From Fremontodendron californicum (lineage: Eukaryota > Streptophyta > Magnoliopsida > Malvales > Malvaceae): a DNA stretch of 64,000 bases. The notes below the pieces were generated by a model that was not told where the DNA came from, made no database searches, and saw only the letters and a list, made by a program, of their open reading frames with translations. The translations under genes and the position numbers were made by a program. The stretch is taken from contig JAULJL010000005.1 in NCBI GenBank assembly GCA_030761205.1, forward strand, positions 4,613,501 through 4,677,500, read 5' to 3'. Each line of letters begins with the position of its first letter. Position 1 is the stretch's first letter. Positions 56,287 through 64,000 of the stretch are shown piece after piece.

Positions 56287-57780
56287 CTTCAAAGAGAATA
56301 TACAAAATAGATAACCGCTTAAATAACCCCTTCACTTACAATCTTAAATCCTTATTAAAGAACCACTTCACCTGTAATTTGAATAATTGATAGGAAAATC
56401 TCAATAATAACTTTCAATCTCTAAGACAGTAGGAAGTATTTTCCACCACATCCTTGGTACATAGACTTGAAAATTGCACACCCTGGTTTATTTTGAGTGA
56501 TTAAACCATCAATATTTATTACTGATGTCCAAGCATAGAAGATATAATGGCCATAGGTTTGGGTTTAACAATTTAATAGATCTGCTAATACATATATACA
56601 TATCGTATTTTATGTTTTTTTTTAATCAATTGTGTAAAACATAAACACGACATAAGTTATTAAACATATTAAAATCCTAAACACGAATATGATACATATA
56701 TTAAACGTGTCGCGTTTATTACTTTATTTTCGTATTTATTAAATGTGTCGTTTTTGTGTCGTGTCCAAAATTATTAGGTTTACAATTTAAGTAAATGGAT
56801 CTTTTCCAATGGTTTAATTATTTTAAGAACATCAGCTACCAGTTCCACCTACTTTTATTTCTAAGCATGTGTAAATTTTAATTAATTTGCTTGGTAAAAT
56901 TAACACATAGAAGATCTCTTTTGGTTGCTTGGATGTATTATTTATTGCATTTTGACCTTTGCAATGACTATGGGCGGTGCAATGGAAGTAACTCTTTAAT
57001 TGAGGGGTTTTGGGGTATTAAGTTTTTCAACTGCAAAAGCCATTTACACTTATCACATGGAAGCAAAGCTAAAATTGCCTACTTTTTCCTTCTCTATTAA
57101 ATGAGTATATATATCCATGTAGGAAGAAGTACTTAATTGATGGAACCAGAAGATTCATTTACTCTTGTCATGATCCTAACTATGAAAGTTGAAAATGGAA
57201 TATTTTGAACAACCTATGAAGTGTGATTACTTGTCTACCTTTCATATAAAGCAAGAGCAAGACTTACTAAATATGTGTTAAAAGTTTCATATTGTCTAAG
57301 TTTTGTATATGAATGTAGTTTATATATTCTATTAAATTCTTCATTTTACAAGTTAGCTTTTGAGGTTAAATTTGAGTTTTTTTAACTTGATATCAAAACT
57401 AGCTAGGTTTCTTACCCGTTCTGTTGTGTTGCTTGTTCTACGCATATTTCACTAGGTATCTAGTCGAGAAGAAGTGTCAGAAATCTCACATTACCTACCT
57501 AATATTTGGATGTGGTTTACATACCTGATTAGACTCTCCATTTTATAAGCTAACTTTTCAGATTGGATTTGAGTTTCTTTAACTATATGCACCAAGACAA
57601 CATTCTCCAAAACTCTCCTTTTCGAGATAAAAATATGATCATTGAATGATGTTAAATGAGAGAAATGTATTCTTGAGTTGTTTGATATTATGCCATATTA
57701 TTTGGAGTCATGAATTGACTTACTTTTTTTTTTCATAACAAAGGGCATAAATGACTTACAGGGAATTTTATTGTCACCAA

Positions 57781-57959
57781 CTATGTTGCTTCGATTTTTC
57801 ATTTTTTTAAGTATTCGTGTTTGACATCTGTGTCTGACACATATTCGGACATGAATATGAGGTACGATCCTCCAAATATATATAAAAACTTTAAAATTTA
57901 GTATACCAATATCGGACACATAACCGTATCCGATACTTATCCAAATCCGAATAACATAG
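57781..57959. mobile_element. MITE copy E
   Basis: CTATGTTGCTTCGATTTTTC and CCAAATCCGAATAACATAG are terminal inverted repeats; GACACATATTCGGACATGAA and CGATCCTCCAAATATAT inside. Confidence 0.8.
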
Positions 57960-58363
57960 GTCACCAAAATCTTGATGATGGAACAGGCAATTGTCACGTG
58001 CAAAAGCAGTCACAAAGAGGTGAAAGAAAAGAAAATTTTCTTTTTTCCTTATCAGCTATAAGATGACTTTCTTAATATGATGTAATTAATACACATCTGA
58101 TAACGTCTGTCGCAGAAGTTTTTCTTTGTAATCAATAACATTAATGAATTGGTTATATCCCATATTGATCCAGCATGGTGGCAAGTTTTGATCACCATGT
58201 TATGGTATGGTTGTAAGATATCAGTGTCTCTCTTCTAGGAACAAGCTTAGTAGTCTGTCATGACAATTTTAACTTTTCTATCAAGTTTCCTCTTAGCTTA
58301 AAGAAGTAGAAACTAGGATGAACTTATATATTTCCTTGATCAATTGCATGCATGTAGTAAAAC

Positions 58364-59687
58364 TAGAGGTGGCAATTGGACGGGTTCGGGCCGGGCTCAT
58401 TCGGGTGCGGGTTCATTCGGGTTCGGACCCATTCGGGTTGGGATTCGGGCTCAATCGGGTTCGGGTTCGGATCCGATCGGGTTCGGGTTCAGGCCCAGTC
58501 GGGTTCGGGTTTGTTTTACATCATTTTTATTTTATGTTAGATGTAATTATTTTTACATAATTTAAATATTTACTTTTAAAAATAATTTTATAATTATTTT
58601 TAAAAATAATTTTTTATTATAATATGATATTTTTAATTATATTTATTTATTAAAATCAATATTTGTTAACACCAAAAGAATATAGAATAAAATTTTAAAA
58701 TAATTTATTATAAAAAATATGATATATTATAAATTAATCATATTAATATTTAAAATAATTGATTTGATGAACTTAAATTTCAACATGTAAATACATTCTA
58801 ATTATATTCACTACAAAATAAGAGATTTTTAGGGATGAACCCTGACATTCAACTTTGAGGTCTAAACGGGCTTGGACTATCCATTTACAAATATAGGCGG
58901 GTTTTGGCAGAATTTGAGGCCTATATTTCGGATCGATCCGGGCTTGGGCAAGTGAATATGGTGTTGATGACTTAATTTAATAATATGCTTAAGAAAACTA
59001 TATATATGTTGCAAAGAGCAACACATTTTTCTTAAAAGTAGTTTTTATCTATTTTTTAATATAAGAAATACTATTATACTATAGATAAGTTAAAATAAAT
59101 GAATTGCTATTAATTAATTTTAATATATAGAAAATACTATTATACTATTATAAGGGTGCTCTTAAAATAACATAAATAAAGGATAAGTAATATTTTATGT
59201 TAAAAATATTTACATTTCTAAAATTTTCATGAGTTTAAAATTTTTAGATAGTAGATTCATCAAGATATGAGACATTAAAGTTATAAGCACAAAATATAAT
59301 TGTATTTTTGATAAAATTATTAATTTATCACATATATAATATAAATTAAATTTTAATTAAATTATTAAAAAAGATATTAGAATAAAATTGATAAATAAAG
59401 TTCTTGCTTTATAAAAAAATTATTTAATTATAATTTGATAATTTTTATTTTTAGTATTAAATTCGGGTTCGGGCCGGGCTCGGGTATTTTCGGGTTCGGA
59501 TTTTTCGGGTTTGGATTTTTCGGGTTCGGATTTTTTCGGGTTCGGGTTTTTTCGGGTTCGGGCTCTTTCGGTTTCGGGCCATTTTAGGTTCGGGTTTTTG
59601 ACTTTTTGATCAAATCGGGTTTGGGTGGGTTCGGGTTCGGATTTTTCTGGGCGGGTTTTCGGGTTCGGTTTCATTTTGCCACCTCTA
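58364..59687. mobile_element. Non-autonomous hAT element (GGGTTCGG-rich)
   Basis: 1324 bp. Ends TAGAGGTGGCAA and TTGCCACCTCTA are perfect inverted repeats. The flanks GTAAAAC and GTAACAAC look like an 8-bp duplication with one base lost. Both subterminal regions are dense in GGGTTCGGG, and the middle is AT-rich. RVRVRIRSGS-like or KPNPKTRPEK-like ORFs come from these repeats and are not genes. Confidence 0.85.
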
Positions 59688-60949
59688 GTAACAACCTGTA
59701 ACTGCCTTTGTTTTGGGGGTCCTTTTCAGGGTGATTGCAGAAACCTACAAGCTATTTAAGACCTTCCATTTTCTTCCAGTCTGCATCCAAGAAATCTCTT
59801 TCGATTGAAGCAAAAAAGTTCATTAAGAGCCTGTCAGAGGATTAGGCAGAATCATGTTCATGTCAATTCTTGGATAGCTTTAGGCCTTCTATTGGCTCTA
59901 GAATCTGTTTTTATCCAAGCTGAAGCTCGAGCATTCTTCGTATTTGGTGATTCACTTGTTGATGGTTGAAACAACAACTGCTCGTGCAGATTCTCCCCCT
60001 TATGGAGTTGATTACCCAACAGGCCGTTTCTCTAATGGCCTTATCATCCCAGACCTCATCACTTGGGTTCCAACTTGAGTTATTAACTTTCCAGTTTCTA
60101 ATGTTGTTTGGTTGTCACTGAAAATATTGTCAGGCCAGCAAATTGGTTTATCAGAACCCCCCATTGCCTTACTTGAGTTAGAAGACGAAAGCTGCTAAGT
60201 GCCAACTTTGCTTCAGCAGGGGTTGGAAACTTGGAATCCTCAATGACACTGGAATTTAGTTTGTAAGTTTGCCACCTTATATAGTTACTGAATTCTCCAT
60301 TTGTTTCAGCCAAAAAAGTGGGACAAATCTTCCGAACTTTTTTTTTTTCTTGCATGCATATCAATATCATTATCAATCAATACTATATATAAAAATACCA
60401 ATTCCAAAAATACAATATATGGCCTTAATAATTTATTAAATTAATTATTTTATTCTTAATTATTAATTTTCTTATTAAATTAATAAAATATTCACTATTT
60501 TTTTTTCTTTTAAACATTAAAATCCTTATTAAAATAAACTTTACTCAATTGATAATTTTTTATTTAAATTAAAATTTGAATAATTTTTGTTTATCTATTT
60601 TTTTTATGAGAACAACATTTTTAAATTTATTGTTAAGAACAATAATAATAAAGTTTTGAAATAATATTGAAAAAATATTTATTAGTTAAGAATCAAAATC
60701 TTATTTATTTAACTATTAGACCACGAAAAACCTTAAAGCATTATTTACTTGACAAGAATCGAAACGTGAAGATATAAACAAAAATGATAATTAAGATTAA
60801 ATTGGTAGTATGATAGGACACTTGGATCATAAAATTATGTTAAATTTACAATAATATATATTACAATATAAGATTAGACACATGAATAATTTTGACATAA
60901 ATATATAATAAGTAACAATAAATACATAAACTTTTATATAATGTAATAT

Positions 60950-62540
60950 ATAATAACATTTGATATGATTTTAGTAACTTTAAATATGATTTTGATAATC
61001 TTTTATATAATTTTAATAGCTTTTAATATGATTTTGATAGCCTTTAATATGATTTTAAAAATCATTGATATAATTTTGATAACCTTTAATACTATTTTTA
61101 TAACCTTTGATATAATATTGGTAACTTGTGATATAATAGTAACTTTGATGTAAGTTTGGTAACCTTTAATATAATTTTGATAACTTTTTATATAATTTAG
61201 GTAAAACTTTGATATAATTTTTGACAACCTTTGATAATATATTATCATATGATATTAGACATGAATGATTTTGACATAAATATATAATAAGCAATAATAA
61301 ATACATAACCTTTTATATAATATATAATATACAAATATATATCCTTTGATATGATTTTGATAAAAAAAAATTTATTTGTATTTTGATAACATTTGATGTG
61401 GTATTAATAGCTTTTGATATGATTTGATAGCTTTTAATATGATTTTAATAACTTTTGATATAATTTTGATAACCTTTAATGTAATTTGGTATCCTTAATA
61501 CAATTTTGGTAACCTTTGATATAATTTAATAATTTTGGTAAGTTTTGATGTATTTTTGGTAATAAGTTTTGATGTAATTTTGGTAACTTGTGATACAATT
61601 TTGGTAACTTTTGATGTAATTTTGATAACCATTTATATAATTTTGGTAAGTTTGATATAATTTTTGATAACTTTTGATATGATTTTATTAACCTTTGATA
61701 AAGTTTTTGGTTTTGGTAACTTTGATGTAATTTTGATAACCTTTTGATAATATTTGATATAATTTTAGTGAATTTTTTATAAAATTTTGAAAGACTATAA
61801 TATAATTTTGGTAACTTTTGATATAATGTTGATCATCTTTGATATATTGACAACCTTGAATATAATTTTGTTAATCTTTGAAACTATTTCGATAACCTTT
61901 GATATGATTTAATAGTCAATGATTTGATAACCTTTCATATAATTTTGGTAACTTTGGATATACTTTTGGTAACATTTGAAATAATTTTGATAACATTCGA
62001 TATGATTTTGTTAACCTTTGATATTTATTTTAATAGCCTTTGATATGATTTTGATAATTTTGATATAATTTTGATAACCTTTTATATAATATTGGTAACC
62101 TTTTATATGATTTTGTTAATCTTTTGTATAATTTTGGTAACTTTTGATATAATTTCAATAACCCTTGAAATAATTTTGGTAACCTTTTGATAATTTTCAA
62201 TATGATTTTTGTGACTTTTAATATAATTTTTATAACCTTTGATATAATTTTGATACCCTTTAATATAATTTTTATAACTATTGATATAATTCTGATAACA
62301 TTTGTAATAATTTTGATAACCTTTGATATAGTTTTGATAATTTATTATATAACTTGATACCCTTTGATATACTTTGAAAAACTTCTGGTAACGTTCGATA
62401 AAATTTTGGTAACTTTTTTTTTTTTTAAAAGGGATAATTTTGGTAACTTTAGATATGATTTTAATAATCTTTTAAGATTTTGATAGTTTTTAAAATGATT
62501 TTGTCAGTTTGATAACCTTTGATATAATTTTGATAGCATT
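60950..62540. repeat. 21-bp minisatellite (TTTGATATAATTTTGATAAC-type), array 2, inside GDSL-C
   Basis: Roughly 70 degenerate units over 1.6 kb, with single breaks such as 61230-61370. It lies where exon 3 and its introns should be. Same unit as 54490-54990. Confidence 0.92.
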
Positions 62541-62549
62541 TATACAATT

Positions 62550-62692
62550 TTTTTTAAGTGTTCGACACATGTGTCCAACAAATATTCTGATATGGATACA
62601 GAAATATGATCTCTCAAATATATGAAAATTAAAAAAAAATTAATATATTCATTTCAATATCAGATACTCACTCTCAAATTCGAGTAACATAG
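62550..62692. mobile_element. MITE copy F (truncated left end)
   Basis: GTTCGACACATGTGTCCAAC, then GATCTCTCAAATATATGA, then the end TCAAATTCGAGTAACATAG. The left terminal repeat is lost into the minisatellite. Confidence 0.65.
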
Positions 62693-63105
62693 ATTTTCAT
62701 AAATTTTTACTACCTATCATTTTATTCAGATGTGAATTAAGTCCTCAATTTCATACATATTTATGACAAAAAACATAACCTGTCCCAACAATTAATTGAG
62801 ACAAAAAAGTACTTAACTTAGCATAACATAATTACTCTTGTTTAATTTCTATCATTGCAGAGACTCTATCAACTGGGAGAGCTAGCATGCCGAGTTCTTG
62901 TGACAGGCAGTGGACCATTAGGTTGTGTTCCAGCAGAATTAGCCATAAGCGAGAGGGGAACAAATGGTGGATGTTCAGCTGAACTGCAACCAGCTGCGTC
63001 TTTGTATAACCCACCACAACTAGTTCAGATGGTAAATGAACTAAATAGAAAATTTGGCAGTCATGTCTTCATTGCTGTGCAAATACACAACAAATGATCT
63101 TGAGA

Positions 63106-63713
63106 AGACTAAATTGAGGATATTAATTAGAGAATTAACTAAATCTTGAGAAGATCATTTATGTACTTAAAAGTTAAAACAACTATGGTTCCTTTCCTTT
63201 CAGACAAAGTTGTCAAGATTATGTTTGATTAAAAATGATCTTGGGAAGATTATTTACGTACTTTGTTACCAAAAAAAAAAGGGGTTACTGTATTTTTAAT
63301 TGTGTGTATAGAAAAGCAAGATCATAAAAAGATAGAAGAATACGTGGTTCGGTTATAGTAGTCTATATCTACGGGCAAAAGATCCAAAGAGCTACAATAC
63401 GTGGTTCGACTATGGTGACCTACTTTCACGGGCAAAAGACCCAAAAGACTGTATTGTTGATATTATGATTTGTATTATTAGTTTGTAGAAGAGTGTCCTA
63501 TTTATATAAAAGTTTCTCATCAGTTTAGAAAAAAACCAAGTAAGAATATTGTATCGTAATCTCTAATTTATCGTATCGTAATTCCTAATACTATTAGTTT
63601 AACATACTTTAAACAACTATATTTCCTTCTAAGTGTTTCCTTTATGCTCCAATCATTTTAATGAGATGAGAAGAAGCAATGTCATTCCTAAAAGAAATTA
63701 AGCCAACCATTTC
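63106..63713. repeat. LTR-like debris with a 57-bp tandem duplication
   Basis: Two 57-bp units at 63341-63397 and 63398-63451 share TACGTGGTTCG, CTAC and ACGGGCAAAAGA. Such ACGTGGTTCGGC and CCACGGG strings are common in plant copia LTRs. A similar pair, CTTGAGAAGATCATTTATGT and CTTGGGAAGATTATTTACGT, lies at 63145 and 63240. No ORF. Confidence 0.5.
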
Positions 63714-64000
63714 TGTTGTGCGGAACTAAAACGAGATTAGTAAAACCGATTTAAACACACTGAAAAACACAGATATTTTACGTGGTTCAGCAAGTGTGCT
63801 TACATCCACGGGAGGAGGAGCTTGAAGCTTTGTATTAATGGAGATGGAGTACAAACATATATAGAATTCAAGGTGCTATACAAGCACTGAACTCACAACT
63901 CAACACAATACCAGAAAACTCTATAAACTCAGAGTTTTTGCTTCAACTCTTAAACTCTCACACATTTTTCTCTTACTCTACATGGCCTTTTATAGCCGAC
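63714..64000 (-). mobile_element. Probable LTR of another retrotransposon, cut by the window end
   Basis: It starts TGTTGTGCGGAACT and contains TTTACGTGGTTCAGC and ACATCCACGGGAGGAGG. On the - strand a TATA-like GGCTATAAAAGGCC lies at the very right edge, so the element would be antisense. The internal part is outside the window. Confidence 0.5.

Larger units (their letters stand above)
50499..59840. other. GDSL-B to GDSL-C spacer
   Basis: The GDSL-B 3' UTR runs to about 50640. The rest has no recognisable gene. Contents: palindromic MITE (50800-51075), AT microsatellite (51838-51867), SINE copies (53103, possibly 55590), a G17 run (53642), MITEs (53816, 56112, 57781, 58364) and a minisatellite (54490-54990). 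A stretch at 52090-52340 ending GATGACGTGGCA looks like part of another MITE. ORFs at 54248, 56891 and 57698 have no domains. Confidence 0.6.
59850..63105 (+). pseudogene. GDSL esterase/lipase copy C, decayed
   Basis: Recognisable parts: exon 1 (about 59855-60062: [20 protein letters not shown], then [13 protein letters not shown] at 59967-59969, then [20 protein letters not shown]), exon 2 (about 60135-60261, with an early stop and small indels around NFASAG and LNDTG), and exon 4 (62862 to about 63103: [20 protein letters not shown], then GCVPAELA, then a frameshift after HVFIA). Exon 3, with the GGND block, and exon 5, with the Asp-His block, are missing. The interval between exons 2 and 4 is filled by AT-rich sequence and a 21-bp minisatellite. 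No start ATG is in frame with exon 1. No product expected. Confidence 0.88.

Noticed and set aside
58318..59674. RVRVRIRSGS-like and KPNPKTRPEK-like ORFs
   Set aside because: They come from GGGTTCGG repeats in a hAT element.

Overview
The window looks like nuclear DNA of a dicot plant. It is AT-rich and has short GT-AG introns, two plant gene families in tandem (germin-like proteins and GDSL esterase/lipases of the LTL1 type), and many plant transposons (Ty3 Tat/Ogre-like, Ty1-copia, LINE with RNase H, hAT- and Mutator-type MITEs, a tRNA-derived SINE family). The sequence alone does not support a species name.

Layout. 1-8.8 kb: right part of a gag-only (non-autonomous) Tat/Ogre-like LTR retrotransposon, with a damaged gag, a 5-kb non-coding stretch with three unrelated tandem arrays, a polypurine tract and a ~2.2-kb LTR. 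9.0-27.8 kb: a tandem germin-like locus on the + strand. GLP1 (9381) has its stop codon split by a complete, very young copia element (10218-15332, identical LTRs, one 1306-aa ORF on the - strand). GLP2 (18298-19089) is intact. A third copy survives only as a promoter and start codon near 27.05 kb, joined to fragments of unrelated genes (a methyltransferase exon and a broken PsaE exon). An older, decayed copia element (20168-25715) lies between GLP2 and the third copy and itself carries a MULE-type MITE. 27.8-34.1 kb: gene-free, with SINEs, MITEs and a hAT element nested in a palindromic element.

34.2-63.1 kb: three GDSL esterase genes in tandem on the + strand. Copy A (34193-39259) is a pseudogene with a 5'-truncated LINE in exon 2 and a nonsense codon in exon 3. 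Copy B (48264-50498) is complete: five exons, 367 aa, full catalytic set. Copy C (59.85-63.1 kb) is a decayed remnant whose exon 3 position is occupied by a long 21-bp minisatellite. The gaps between them hold hAT-like MITEs, GTGTCG-rich repeats and simple repeats. The right edge runs into LTR-like sequence.

The likely functional host genes are therefore GLP2 and GDSL-B, plus GLP1 with an altered C-terminus and 3' end. Both GLPs and the esterase carry signal peptides and would act in the secretory pathway or cell wall; nothing suggests they share one pathway. I found no defence island, operon, CRISPR or other new multi-gene system. The unusual content is how transposons have reshaped two tandem gene families.
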